DNA of 64,000 nucleotides from Chloroflexota bacterium (lineage in GTDB: Bacteria > Chloroflexota > Limnocylindria > Limnocylindrales > CSP1-4), in assembly GCA_019637815.1 (NCBI GenBank), contig JAHBUZ010000003.1:1-64000 (forward strand), given 5' to 3'. The position numbers and the translations under genes are program-made. Shown in pieces: positions 25,711 through 33,400 of the stretch. Within the stretch, counting starts at the first letter, position 1, and every line of letters starts with the position of its first letter. Below the pieces are notes generated by a model. The model saw only the letters and a list, made by a program, of their open reading frames with translations, was not told where the DNA came from and made no database searches.

Positions 25711-26001
25711 ATGACCGACGCACGCATCGACCAGGTCAAGGGTGACATCAAGGAAGGCGCCGGCAAGGTGACCGGGGACCGGGATCTGGAGGCCGAGGGC
25801 GCCGCGGAATCCGCCCTCGCGGGGCTTCGACGCGACGCCGGCGAGGTCGCCGACAAGGCTCGCGACATGGCCGGTGATGTCGCCGACAAGGCGGGCGACC
25901 TCGCGGGCAAGGCTCGCGATGCGGCCGGCGACGTCGCGGACAAGGCCGGCGAGATGGCCGGCGACGCCTCCAGGAAGGTCCAGGACGCCTTCAAGCGCTG
26001 A
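25711..26001 (+). CDS. CsbD-like stress protein with LEA-type repeats
   Basis: 96 residues from the ATG at 25711, with a GGAAAGGA ribosome site. Residues 5-30 match CsbD (IDQVKGDIKEGAGKVTGDRD). The rest is an 11-residue-type repeat (ADKAGDLAGKARDAAGDV and variants), as in group 3 LEA proteins, which form amphipathic helices on drying. A general stress or desiccation role is likely from the family. The upstream overlapping frame from 25252 is a shadow of the GNAT gene. Confidence 0.8.
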   Translation: MTDARIDQVKGDIKEGAGKVTGDRDLEAEGAAESALAGLRRDAGEVADKARDMAGDVADKAGDLAGKARDAAGDVADKAGEMAGDASRKVQDAFKR

Positions 26002-26088
26002 TCATCCGCGGGTGGGCTCGGTGACGTGAGCACCGGGCCCACACGCGTCCTCCGCATCCGGATGGCTGGCAGGACCATCGTGCGCTGC

Positions 26089-26094
26089 TAGACT
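26089..26094 (+). promoter_or_regulatory. -10 box (TAGACT) of lemA
   Basis: TAGACT lies 51 bases before the lemA ATG in the gap after the CsbD-like gene. Confidence 0.35.
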
Positions 26095-26145
26095 CACGCC
26101 AGGTGCCCGTATCGGACGCGGGCGGATCCCGTCTTGGGGGTGCCC

Positions 26146-26745
26146 ATGGACCTGTGGCTGATCATCCTGATCATCGTGGTGGTGGTCATCGTCGGCGGGA
26201 TCATCCTGCTGTACAACGGCCTCCAGCAGAAGCGCCTCCGCATCGATGAGGCATGGGCCCAGATCGAGGTCCAGCTGAAGCGTCGCTGGGATCTCATCCC
26301 GAACCTCGTGAACACGGTCCAGGGCTACATGGGCTTCGAGCAGAAGGTGCTCACGGACGTCACGAACGCACGTGCTGCCGCCGTCGCCGCGGGCGCCCAG
26401 GGGCCCGTCCAGTCGGCACAGGCCGAGAACATGCTCACGGGCACGCTGCGCTCGCTGTTCGCCACGGTGGAGAACTACCCGGACCTCAAGTCGAGCACCA
26501 ACGTGCTCCAGCTCCAGGAGCAGCTGACGACCACCGAGAACCAGATCAGCTTCGCGCGACAGCACTACAACGCGACGGTGCTGGACTACAACACCGCCAT
26601 CGTGACCATCCCGAGCAACCTCATCGCAGGTCCGCTCGGGTTCACGAAGCGCGAGTTCTTCGAGGCGGAGCCGGCGGCCCAGGCGGTGCCCACGGTGAAC
26701 CTCGGCTTCCCGCCGAGCGGCGGTCCCACGCCTCCCGCTCCCTGA
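26146..26745 (+). CDS. lemA: LemA family membrane protein
   Basis: 199 residues from the ATG at 26146 (upstream in-frame TTG and GTG are possible; GGGGG upstream serves as ribosome site). A single N-terminal membrane helix (about 3-26) precedes the helical LemA domain: YNGLQQKRLRIDEAWAQIEV, LKRRWDLIPNLVNTVQGYM, ENQISFARQHYNATVLDYN and FEAEPAAQ. A short proline tail ends it. LemA and HtpX are commonly neighbours, as here, where htpX follows after 72 bases. The family is membrane-associated and of uncertain function, probably in envelope stress. Confidence 0.93.
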   Translation: MDLWLIILIIVVVVIVGGIILLYNGLQQKRLRIDEAWAQIEVQLKRRWDLIPNLVNTVQGYMGFEQKVLTDVTNARAAAVAAGAQGPVQSAQAENMLTGTLRSLFATVENYPDLKSSTNVLQLQEQLTTTENQISFARQHYNATVLDYNTAIVTIPSNLIAGPLGFTKREFFEAEPAAQAVPTVNLGFPPSGGPTPPAP

Positions 26746-26766
26746 CGCCAGCGGGCGCGTGAACCG

Positions 26767-26808
26767 TCCCACCATCGCGATGGGTGGGATCCTCGCCGGC
26801 CGGCGAGG
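26767..26808 (+). promoter_or_regulatory. Two hairpins before htpX, the second covering its ribosome site
   Basis: The first hairpin is TCCCACCAT / ATGGGTGGGA with loop CGCG (26767-26789, one bulge). The second is a perfect 18-base palindrome, CCTCGCCGGCCGGCGAGG, at 26791-26808. Its 3' arm contains the start of AGGTGA, the likely Shine-Dalgarno of htpX (ATG at 26818). The pairing would hide the ribosome site, so translation of htpX may depend on opening it. Confidence 0.5.
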
Positions 26809-26817
26809 TGACCGATC

Positions 26818-27801
26818 ATGACCGTCGCACGCCAGACGTTCCAGCAGCAGATCGCCCAGAACAAGCGGCGGTCCTGGGTGTTGCTGCTCGTGCTCACCGT
26901 GATCCTGATGGCCCTGGGTGCCCTCATGGGCTACGCCATGACCGGCGAGGCCCTCGGCGCGGTCTGGGCCGTCATCGGGGCCCTGGTGCTCTCGGTCGTG
27001 CTGTCCGCGGGTGCCTGGTTCGGTGGTGACAGCCTCGTCCTGAGCGCGTCGCAGGCGCGCGAGGTGGGCCCGGCGGATGCGCCGCAGCTCATCAACGTGG
27101 TCCAGGAGATGTCACTCGCCGCGGGCACGCCGATGCCCCGCGTGTACCTCATCCCGGACAGCGCGCCGAACGCGTTCGCCACCGGCCGCGACCCGCAGCA
27201 CGCGAGCGTGGCCGTGACCACCGGGCTCCTCGACAAGCTCGACCGCGAGGAGCTCCAGGGCGTCATCGGGCACGAGATCTCGCACGTCCGCAACTACGAC
27301 ATCCGGTTCACGCTGCTGGTGGGTGTGCTCGTGGGCAGCATCGCGCTGCTCGCGGACATGTTCCTGCGCGTCACGTTCTGGGGTGGCGCGAGCCGGCGCG
27401 GTCGGTCGAAGGACTCCGGTGGTGGCGCCCAGGCCATCATCATGATCGTCGCGGTCGTGCTCGCGGTGCTGGCACCGTTCTTCGCACGCCTCGTGCAGAT
27501 GGCCGTGAGCCGGCAGCGCGAGTTCCTCGCGGATGCCTCGTCGGTGAGCCTGACCCGCAATCCGGTCGGTCTCGAGCGAGCCCTCGTGACCATCTCCCGG
27601 GACCAGGAGCCGCTCGAGGTGGCCAATCGGGCGACCCAGCACCTGTACATCGTCAACCCCATGAAGCAGTTCGAGGGCCGACGCGCGGGCCTGTTCTCGA
27701 CCCACCCGCCCATCCGGGAACGGGTCGACCGACTGCGGGTGCTCAGCGGTCAGCCAGCGCTGGACGCGGCCTCCGAGCGGAGCCTGGCGGGCCTGGACTG
27801 A
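26818..27801 (+). CDS. htpX: Membrane zinc metalloprotease HtpX (M48)
   Basis: 327 residues. Two N-terminal membrane helices (about 20-42 and 46-65) and a second pair after the active site (about 160-180 and 205-225). The zinc motif HEISH is at 152-156; the third ligand is the Glu in REFLADASS (near 239). The loop PNAFATGRDPQHASVAVT is typical. It degrades misfolded membrane proteins under envelope stress. The C-terminus has FSTHPPIRERVDRLR, the family end. Forms a lemA-htpX pair with a structured gap between. Confidence 0.96.
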   Translation: MTVARQTFQQQIAQNKRRSWVLLLVLTVILMALGALMGYAMTGEALGAVWAVIGALVLSVVLSAGAWFGGDSLVLSASQAREVGPADAPQLINVVQEMSLAAGTPMPRVYLIPDSAPNAFATGRDPQHASVAVTTGLLDKLDREELQGVIGHEISHVRNYDIRFTLLVGVLVGSIALLADMFLRVTFWGGASRRGRSKDSGGGAQAIIMIVAVVLAVLAPFFARLVQMAVSRQREFLADASSVSLTRNPVGLERALVTISRDQEPLEVANRATQHLYIVNPMKQFEGRRAGLFSTHPPIRERVDRLRVLSGQPALDAASERSLAGLD

Positions 27802-27818
27802 TCCGGCGCGAGGTCGTG

Positions 27819-27836
27819 GCCGCACGTCCGTGCGGC
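27819..27836 (+). terminator. Hairpin after htpX
   Basis: A perfect 7-bp stem (GCCGCAC / GTGCGGC) with loop GTCC lies 18 bases past the htpX stop. No T-tract. Confidence 0.45.
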
Positions 27837-27882
27837 GCACCGGTCGTCCGGTCGCGGCCTCGGCTGGCACGAGACGCCGAGT

Positions 27883-27888
27883 TATGGT
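27883..27888 (+). promoter_or_regulatory. -10 box (TATGGT) of the four-tRNA group
   Basis: TATGGT lies 25 bases before tRNA-Phe, the first of four closely spaced tRNA genes. Confidence 0.3.
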
Positions 27889-27913
27889 TGAATGATCGAC
27901 GCCGCACTCGCGG

Positions 27914-27989
27914 GCCGAGATAGCTCAGTTGGTAGAGCACGCGACTGAAAATCGCGGTGTCGCCAGTTCGAATCTGGCTCTCGGCACCA
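27914..27989 (+). tRNA. tRNA-Phe(GAA)
   Basis: GCCGAGA/TCTCGGC acceptor stem, anticodon stem CGCGA/TCGCG, loop CTGAAAA with GAA at 27947-27949. CCA is encoded. Confidence 0.96.
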
Positions 27990-28022
27990 AGCCCGTTCGC
28001 GGGCAGGGCGCGGTGGATCCAG

Positions 28023-28098
28023 GCGGAAGTGGCTCAGTTGGTAGAGCATCACCTTGCCAAGGTGAGGGTCGCGGGTTCGAGTCCCGTCTTCCGCTCCA
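28023..28098 (+). tRNA. tRNA-Gly(GCC)
   Basis: GCGGAAG/CTTCCGC acceptor stem, stem TCACC/GGTGA, loop TTGCCAA with GCC at 28056-28058. CCA is encoded. Confidence 0.96.
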
Positions 28099-28154
28099 TC
28101 TCCCTCCGGTGTGCGGCTCGCAGCCGGGGACGGCGCCACGGCGCACCACACCGC

Positions 28155-28228
28155 TGGCCCTTCGTCTAGTGGTAGGACGCCGGACTTTGGATCCGTGAAC
28201 CGAGGTTCGAATCCTCGAGGGCCAGCCA
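28155..28228 (+). tRNA. tRNA-Gln(TTG)
   Basis: TGGCCCT/AGGGCCA acceptor stem, CCGGA/TCCGT anticodon stem, loop CTTTGGA with TTG at 28187-28189. CCA is encoded. Confidence 0.95.
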
Positions 28229-28256
28229 CCTGCGCGTCCGCTCGCGGGACGCACCG

Positions 28257-28332
28257 GGCGACGTACCCAAGTGGTTAAGGGGACGGTCTGCAAAACCGTT
28301 ATTCTCGGGTTCGAATCCCGACGTCGCCTCCA
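28257..28332 (+). tRNA. tRNA-Cys(GCA)
   Basis: GGCGACG/CGTCGCC acceptor stem, ACGGT/ACCGT anticodon stem, loop CTGCAAA with GCA at 28290-28292. CCA is encoded. Confidence 0.95.
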
Positions 28333-28382
28333 CTCCGCACCATCCCAGCCTGCCGGCCTGCTGCCCAGGAGGCCATGACTCG

Positions 28383-29507
28383 GTGACACCAGCTGCGAGA
28401 CATGCTGCCCCCGCGCGTCGCGTCGCGTTCTATGTGCGCGAGGGACGGCATCGTGCCGTGGTCGCGCCGGTCGCGGCGAGTCTGGGTGATCGTCTGCCGT
28501 GGACCATCCACGAGGACGTCGACGAGGTGGTCGCCGGGGCGCCGGACATCCTGGTCCTCGTGTCGCTCAAGAACCTCCGACGGTTCCGCCTGGCGCTCCC
28601 GGACACGATCATCGGGTCGCTCCGACACGGCCTCATCGGGAAGCGAGGGCTCGAGCGCGTGGGTCATCGCCCGCTGTGTCGCCGCCTCGACTTCCTGTCC
28701 GTGGGTGACCAGCTCACGGTCGACCGGTACGTGGCGGCGAACGCCCGTCCCACGGAGCTCTGGTGGACGGGCTATCCGCAGGTGGACCCACTCTTCCGAG
28801 GCGACCCGCCCGCGGCGCATGGGTTACCGACGGACCAGCCTGTCGTCCTGTATGCGCCCACATGGACCGAGGGCCTCAGCTCGGTGCCACTACTCGGCGA
28901 CCGCGTCGCTGAGCTCGTCCGCGGCGATGGGCCGCCGCTGGGCATCATCATCAAGCCGCATCCGATGATCGCCACGACCCATCCGGAGTGGCTCGCCTGG
29001 TGGCATGCCGTCGCTGCGCGGGACCCACGCGTGGTCGTCGTCGATGACCGGGCCGATGTGACGGGGTACATGCTCGCGGCCGACCTCATGATCTCCGATG
29101 CCTCGAGCACCATCTTCGAGTTCCTGCCCCTCGATCGACCCATGGTCCTCATCACCAGCCCTGCCGCCGTCGAAGATCGCAGCTACGACGCCGACGATCT
29201 GCCGTGGCGGTTCCGAGCCGTCGGCGAGGATGTGACCGATGTGGCGCAGCTCGCTGACGCGGTGGCACGGGCGCTCGCCCGACCCGAGGCCCGGGCGCGT
29301 GAACGCCGGCGTGTGGCTGACCTGCTGTTCGGTCGCCAACGAGACGGCCGCAACGCCGAGCGCATCGCGGACCGGATCGTGGATCTCGCGGAACGCATGG
29401 ACCGGGGCGTAGGGCCGGAGTCCTTCGCACGTGTCGCGGAGCGGCGACGGGCGGCCAGGACCACGGCTGGAGCCGGGCTGGTCGTCCCGGTGTCCACGGA
29501 TGTCTGA
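28383..29507 (+). CDS. CDP-glycerol/CDP-ribitol glycerophosphotransferase-like protein (TagB/TagF family)
   Basis: 374 residues from a GTG. The C-terminal half has the family pattern: VVLYAPTWTEGLSSVPL (about 155-171), IIIKPHPM (190s), then LMISDASSTIFEFLPLDRPM (about 238-257), where the acidic/SS-x-x-EF motif binds the nucleotide alditol phosphate. The protein is soluble and probably peripheral at the inner membrane. TagF-type enzymes polymerise polyol phosphate chains of teichoic acids or capsules. Its stop overlaps the IspD/TarI-like gene by 8 bases, so donor synthesis and transfer are probably coupled. The acceptor and polyol are unknown. Confidence 0.83.
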   Translation: MTPAARHAAPARRVAFYVREGRHRAVVAPVAASLGDRLPWTIHEDVDEVVAGAPDILVLVSLKNLRRFRLALPDTIIGSLRHGLIGKRGLERVGHRPLCRRLDFLSVGDQLTVDRYVAANARPTELWWTGYPQVDPLFRGDPPAAHGLPTDQPVVLYAPTWTEGLSSVPLLGDRVAELVRGDGPPLGIIIKPHPMIATTHPEWLAWWHAVAARDPRVVVVDDRADVTGYMLAADLMISDASSTIFEFLPLDRPMVLITSPAAVEDRSYDADDLPWRFRAVGEDVTDVAQLADAVARALARPEARARERRRVADLLFGRQRDGRNAERIADRIVDLAERMDRGVGPESFARVAERRRAARTTAGAGLVVPVSTDV

Positions 29508-30198
29508 CGTCCAGGGCATCCTCCTCGCGGCAGGGAAGGGCGTACGGCTGGGGGAAGGACCCAAGGCGTTCCTGCAGCTTGGCGATCGCACGTTGCTGGA
29601 GCGCGCCGTCGACGTCCTGCGGGGAACGGTGGACCGGATCGTGGTCGCGGTGGGTCCGAACGACATGGAGCGAGCGCGTACCCTGGTGGGAGGGCCCAAG
29701 GTGTTGGTCATCACGGGGGGGGCGACACGCATGGAGACGCAGCAGCGTCTCGCCGAAGCCGCGGATGCGCCGTGGCTGGTGCTTCATGACGTGGTCCATC
29801 CGTCGACCACCTCGGAGGTCGTCCGACGGGTGCTGGCGGCTGCGCGCGAGTCCGGCGCCGCGAGCGCGGGTGTGCCGTCCACGGTGTTCCACTACCGCCG
29901 CGATGGCACGATCCTCTCGGCGCCGGGTGAGGCGCTCATCCCGCAGAAGCCGGTGGTCTTCCGGAGATCCGAGTTCCTCGAGGGGATCGCGCGCTTCACC
30001 CGGGACCGGTCGAGGGTCGGCCCTGAGCCGAGCACCATGGAGATCCTGGAGCTGGCCGGTCGGAGGACGACGTTCGTGCCCGGTGTCCCGGGCGCCATCA
30101 AGCTCACGTGGCCGGAGGAGCTGCACATCGCTCGTCACGGTGTCACAGCGGCCGCCGGAGCGGCCGCGACATCGGCGGTCCCGGCGGACGATGCCTGA
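29500..30198 (+). CDS. IspD/TarI-like cytidylyltransferase
   Basis: 232 residues from the ATG at 29500 inside the end of the TagF-like gene. The CTP-binding N-terminus is LLAAGKGVRLGEGPKAFLQL (residues about 7-26) with the key Gly, Arg and Lys. VAVGPND and VLHDVVHPSTTSEVVRRVL replace the IspD HDAARP region. IspD makes CDP-methylerythritol; relatives TarI and Bcs1 make CDP-ribitol, and TagD-type enzymes are a different fold. Because it overlaps a TagF-like transferase, a CDP-alditol product is more likely than an isoprenoid role. The assignment between the two is inference. Confidence 0.75.
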   Translation: MSDVQGILLAAGKGVRLGEGPKAFLQLGDRTLLERAVDVLRGTVDRIVVAVGPNDMERARTLVGGPKVLVITGGATRMETQQRLAEAADAPWLVLHDVVHPSTTSEVVRRVLAAARESGAASAGVPSTVFHYRRDGTILSAPGEALIPQKPVVFRRSEFLEGIARFTRDRSRVGPEPSTMEILELAGRRTTFVPGVPGAIKLTWPEELHIARHGVTAAAGAAATSAVPADDA

Positions 30199-30252
30199 CC
30201 CGACCCTGGCGACCATGACCACGGCCGTCCGTGCGGACCAGGAGGCGCCCGC

Positions 30253-30258
30253 TATGCT
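30253..30258 (+). promoter_or_regulatory. -10 box (TATGCT) of tRNA-Leu(TAA)
   Basis: TATGCT lies 10 bases before the tRNA 5' end, the same spacing as at tRNA-Val. Confidence 0.35.
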
Positions 30259-30268
30259 CGATGTCCAC

Positions 30269-30352
30269 GCCGAAGTGGCGGAACCGGTAGACGCGGCGGT
30301 CTTAAACACCGCTGCCCGCAAGGGCGTCAGGGTTCGAACCCCTGCTTCGGCA
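30269..30352 (+). tRNA. tRNA-Leu(TAA)
   Basis: GCCGAAG/CTTCGGC acceptor stem, long variable arm, stem GCGGT/ACCGC, loop CTTAAAC with TAA at 30303-30305. The discriminator A is followed by CGA, not CCA. It is the only one of the eight tRNA genes here without an encoded CCA, so a CCA-adding enzyme is needed. Confidence 0.95.
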
Positions 30353-30377
30353 CGATCCGTCGAGGCGGTGACAGGAG

Positions 30378-31592
30378 ATGTTGCCCGTGGCTGACCTGCA
30401 GGCGGTCATCGTGGCGACCGGACGACTGGTCGCCGGCGCCAGGCGCCTGAGTGCGCGCGACGGATCCGTGCTCACTCAGCTGGTCCATGTCGCGCACGAC
30501 GAGGTCGGCGACGTGCTGGTGGCGGTGCCACCAGGGGACCTCCAGCGTGTCGGGGTGCGTCAGGGACGACGCGGGATCCGCGTCGTGGCAGGCGGCGCGA
30601 CCACGACGAAGACGCTCGAAGCGCTCGTGGCATCCGGGACCAGCCCCTGGGTGGTGTCCCTGGACGTCGCGGACGGTCCCGTCACCGCGGAGGTCGTCCG
30701 AGCGGTCGTGACGTCCGCCCGCGAGCACGGCGTGGCAGCGGCCGCCCGTCGGTCGATCGGCGCCCAGTATCGTCCGGATGGGTCGTTCCTCGCGCCGCCG
30801 GAGGGTGCTGTCACGCCCACCACGCCGGTGTGCTTCACTCGGCAGGACTACCTCGACGCATGCCGCGGAGACGTGGTCCCGGAGGAGGCGGATCCATCGC
30901 CGGTCGGGATCCTGGCGCGTGCCGGACGGCGAGCCGCATTCGTGCTCGTCCCGAGCGATGACCCCGAGTCCTGTGCGGAGGCAGCCGACGTGGTGCCGGC
31001 CGAGTCGCGTGATGTCGTCACGCTGGCGACCGTGCCGCTCGTGGGTCGGGATCGAGGGCAGATCACGTGGTCGTTCGATCCGCGCTATGGGTCGGGTGAC
31101 ACGGAGCCGCTCGAGCGGATGGTCCGGCGCCTCGTCGCGATGGCGGACCTGACCGACGTGGAGACGGTCGTGGGGATCCCGGAGGCAGGGAGCATCCCAG
31201 CTCACGTGTTCGCCGCGCTCACCGGGCGGCGCCTCGCGCTCGCCTCCATCTGGCACGCCGACCGTCCGGACGTCATCGCGTTCCGGGAGGACCATGACGC
31301 GACGCCGATCGGTGTCAAGCGCATATACGGCCTGCGCGCGGGCGAGCGCGTGCTCATCGTCGAGGACGAGGTCACATCCGGACGGACCGTCGTCAACTGC
31401 GTGACGGCACTCAGGGCCGCCGGGGTCATCGTGGACCAGGTGGTCACGCTGTTCGCAGTGGATCACGACGAGATGCGGGAGCGGCTCGCCGGCATCGGGG
31501 TCGCCATCCATGCGGCCGAGTGGGTCGATCCCCGGCACGTCGGTGGGCTCTGGCGTCCCGGGGCAGACGGGACCAACGGGCTACCTGCCTGA
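30378..31592 (+). CDS. Fusion of a degenerate IspD-like domain and a type I phosphoribosyltransferase domain
   Basis: 404 residues. Residues 1-175 align along their length with the IspD-like protein at 29500: VLVAVPPGDL with IVVAVGPNDM, VVAGGATT with VITGGATR, PWVVSLDV with PWLVLHDV, and YRPDGSFL with YRRDGTIL. The CTP-binding Gly-Arg-Lys loop is lost (VATGRLVAGARRL), so this half is probably inactive. Residues about 215-400 are a type I phosphoribosyltransferase: VVGIPEAGSIPAHVFAAL and the PRPP motif RVLIVEDEVTSGRTVVN (about 330-346). It would use PRPP with an unknown acceptor. Only a tRNA-Leu gene separates it from its paralogue. The fusion order is unusual. Confidence 0.8.
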   Translation: MLPVADLQAVIVATGRLVAGARRLSARDGSVLTQLVHVAHDEVGDVLVAVPPGDLQRVGVRQGRRGIRVVAGGATTTKTLEALVASGTSPWVVSLDVADGPVTAEVVRAVVTSAREHGVAAAARRSIGAQYRPDGSFLAPPEGAVTPTTPVCFTRQDYLDACRGDVVPEEADPSPVGILARAGRRAAFVLVPSDDPESCAEAADVVPAESRDVVTLATVPLVGRDRGQITWSFDPRYGSGDTEPLERMVRRLVAMADLTDVETVVGIPEAGSIPAHVFAALTGRRLALASIWHADRPDVIAFREDHDATPIGVKRIYGLRAGERVLIVEDEVTSGRTVVNCVTALRAAGVIVDQVVTLFAVDHDEMRERLAGIGVAIHAAEWVDPRHVGGLWRPGADGTNGLPA

Positions 31593-31609
31593 CGGCGCAG
31601 GCACCCGGC

Positions 31610-32854
31610 TCAGCGGCCGCGCCGCAATCCCCGCAGGAACGCCTTTCGCTCGGGCGGCGGTGGCGTGGTGACCTGGGCCGATCGGCCAGGCTCCTCGCCG
31701 CGGAGTCGCCCGGCGAGTCGGCGCAGCGCTCCCGCGGGTGCGGACGCGGGACCGCTGATCACGACCGGGATGCCCTCGTTGACGGCCTTGAGGTAGAGGA
31801 GGGGATCGTAGGGGATCTCGGTGTCGACGGGCACCTGGAGTGACCGACGCAGGTCCTCTGCCTTCACCAGCCCGGCCGCGAAGATGTGGTTGAGGACGAG
31901 CACGACGCGCTCGCGGATGTCCTCGTACTCGGCGATCTGGTCGAGCAGCAGGCGGGTCGCTCGCACGGCGGGGATCTCCGGGCTCACCACCACGACGACC
32001 TTGTCCGCGCGGGCGAGCAGCACCTGGGCACGCTCGTCGAGTGCCGAGCCGCCGTCCACGATGACGTAGTCATAGCTCGCCCGGAGCGCATCGAGGACTC
32101 GCTCGACCTGGTCCTGCGTGAGCGGGACCGCCGCGTCCGGGTGGGTGGGCGAGGTGAACACGGAGACGCCGCTGGGATGCTGGAGCGCATAGGTCCGGAC
32201 GACCTCGGCGTCGTCGATGCCGTTGAGGTCCCGACCCAGGTCAGCGACGCTCATCCGGGGCGCGAGGTCCAACTGTGTCGCGACCTGGCCCCACCAGGGA
32301 TCGAGGTCGAGGATCGCGACCGGGCTGGCGCCACGGTCAGCGAGCCGGATCGCGGTGTTGACGGCGATGGTCGTCGTGCCCACGCCGCCCTTGGCCGCAA
32401 GGAAGCCGAACATGCGTGGCCCGGGTCGCTGGTCCGCACCGGGTCGGTCGGCCGTCGGGACGGGCAGGCTCACCTTCGGCCGACGCAGCAGGCCGTCGAC
32501 GCGAGCCGCCAGCTCCTGGCTGTCGAGCGGACGCGCCATCACGTCGTCGGCGCCGGCCTCGAGCAGCTCGATGCGCTCCTCGACGGAGTCGGACGAGGCG
32601 ATGGCGAGGAATGGCACCCGGGCGATGGCCGGATCGGCCTTCAGCTCGCCGATGACCGTCGTCGGGCCCGCGTCCGGCGCGTGGTCGAGGATGATCACCT
32701 CGGCATCACGGGCGAGCTCGGCGGCGGATGGGCCATACGGCGTCGCCACGACGCGCACGCCAAGCCCGGAGAGGGGCGCGGCGATGGCGCGCGCGGCATC
32801 CCGGTCGGCGCACAGGAGGAGCAGGGTGCGGGTCGGTCGCTCGGGTCGTTCCAC
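31610..32854 (-). CDS. CpaE-like protein: receiver-like domain plus MinD/ParA-type ATPase
   Basis: 414 residues from the GTG at 32854, which lies 7 bases after a TAGGGT box on the minus strand; a GTG at 32863 is an alternative. Residues 1-125 resemble a response-regulator receiver (LLLLCADRDAARAI; VIILDH; FLAIASSDSVEERI; ADDVMARPLD). The ATPase part starts with deviant Walker A KGGVGTTT (155-162), then ILDLDPWWGQVATQL and YVIVDGGSALDERAQVLL. CpaE proteins place Flp/Tad pili at the pole, and relatives such as TadZ do the same; ParA relatives segregate DNA. No other pilus gene is nearby. The frame open upstream to 33727 is repeat-derived and not part of the gene. Confidence 0.85.
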   Translation of the reverse strand: MERPERPTRTLLLLCADRDAARAIAAPLSGLGVRVVATPYGPSAAELARDAEVIILDHAPDAGPTTVIGELKADPAIARVPFLAIASSDSVEERIELLEAGADDVMARPLDSQELAARVDGLLRRPKVSLPVPTADRPGADQRPGPRMFGFLAAKGGVGTTTIAVNTAIRLADRGASPVAILDLDPWWGQVATQLDLAPRMSVADLGRDLNGIDDAEVVRTYALQHPSGVSVFTSPTHPDAAVPLTQDQVERVLDALRASYDYVIVDGGSALDERAQVLLARADKVVVVVSPEIPAVRATRLLLDQIAEYEDIRERVVLVLNHIFAAGLVKAEDLRRSLQVPVDTEIPYDPLLYLKAVNEGIPVVISGPASAPAGALRRLAGRLRGEEPGRSAQVTTPPPPERKAFLRGLRRGR

Positions 32855-32861
32855 TCGGTGC

Positions 32862-32867
32862 ACCCTA
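32862..32867 (-). promoter_or_regulatory. -10 box (TAGGGT) of the CpaE-like gene
   Basis: On the minus strand TAGGGT ends 7 bases before the GTG at 32854, a leaderless arrangement like those of recJ and def. Confidence 0.4.
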
Positions 32868-33002
32868 GCAGGGAGCGGGGAGGTCTGGATCGGTCCGATG
32901 GTGGGGGTGATCGGGTAGGACCACGGGCGGTCGATGCGCGGGGTCCGGGTCGCGGCGGGGCCCTGTCGGTGGGTGTTGGCGGTGCGGCTGGAGCGCCCCG
33001 GG

Positions 33003-33280
33003 TCGGTGGGTGCTGAGCCGGGGCGCGGCCTCGACCGGTGGCGTGGATGAGCCCGGGGTGCCGCTGCGCCGCCCGCGGCCGGTGGGGTGCTGAGCCTGGG
33101 AGATACGCCCGCAGCCGGAGTTGTGCTGAGCCTGGCACCTGCCCGCAGCCGGTGGAGCGCTGAGCCTCGGCGATGTGTGCCCGCAGCCGGTGTAGTGCTC
33201 GACCTGCGGCGGACGGCCGCTCCCCGCCCCTTCGGCGTACGCGATGGACGTCGTCGCAGCCGGTGTGGTGCTCGATTCGC
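33003..33280 (-). repeat. Repeat array A (about 28-bp units, 34-38 bp and 73 bp spacing)
   Basis: Five clear units start at 33072, 33108, 33142, 33180 and 33253, with two weaker ones near 33003 and 33032. The consensus on the plus strand is CCCGCAGCCGGTGTAGTGCT followed by CGACCTG; the best unit is 33180-33207. Spacings are 36, 34, 38 and 73 bases. The core GTGTAGTGCTCGAC is the reverse complement of the core of array B. Confidence 0.8.
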
Positions 33281-33400
33281 GGGAGATGTGACCCGGGGAG
33301 CGTCACCCGACGCTGGACGCCATGTCTGACGCCTCCATGGGCGTGGACCGAGTCGGTGTCGCACCCGCGCCGGGCAGCTGGCCTCGGATGGATCCGTGAC

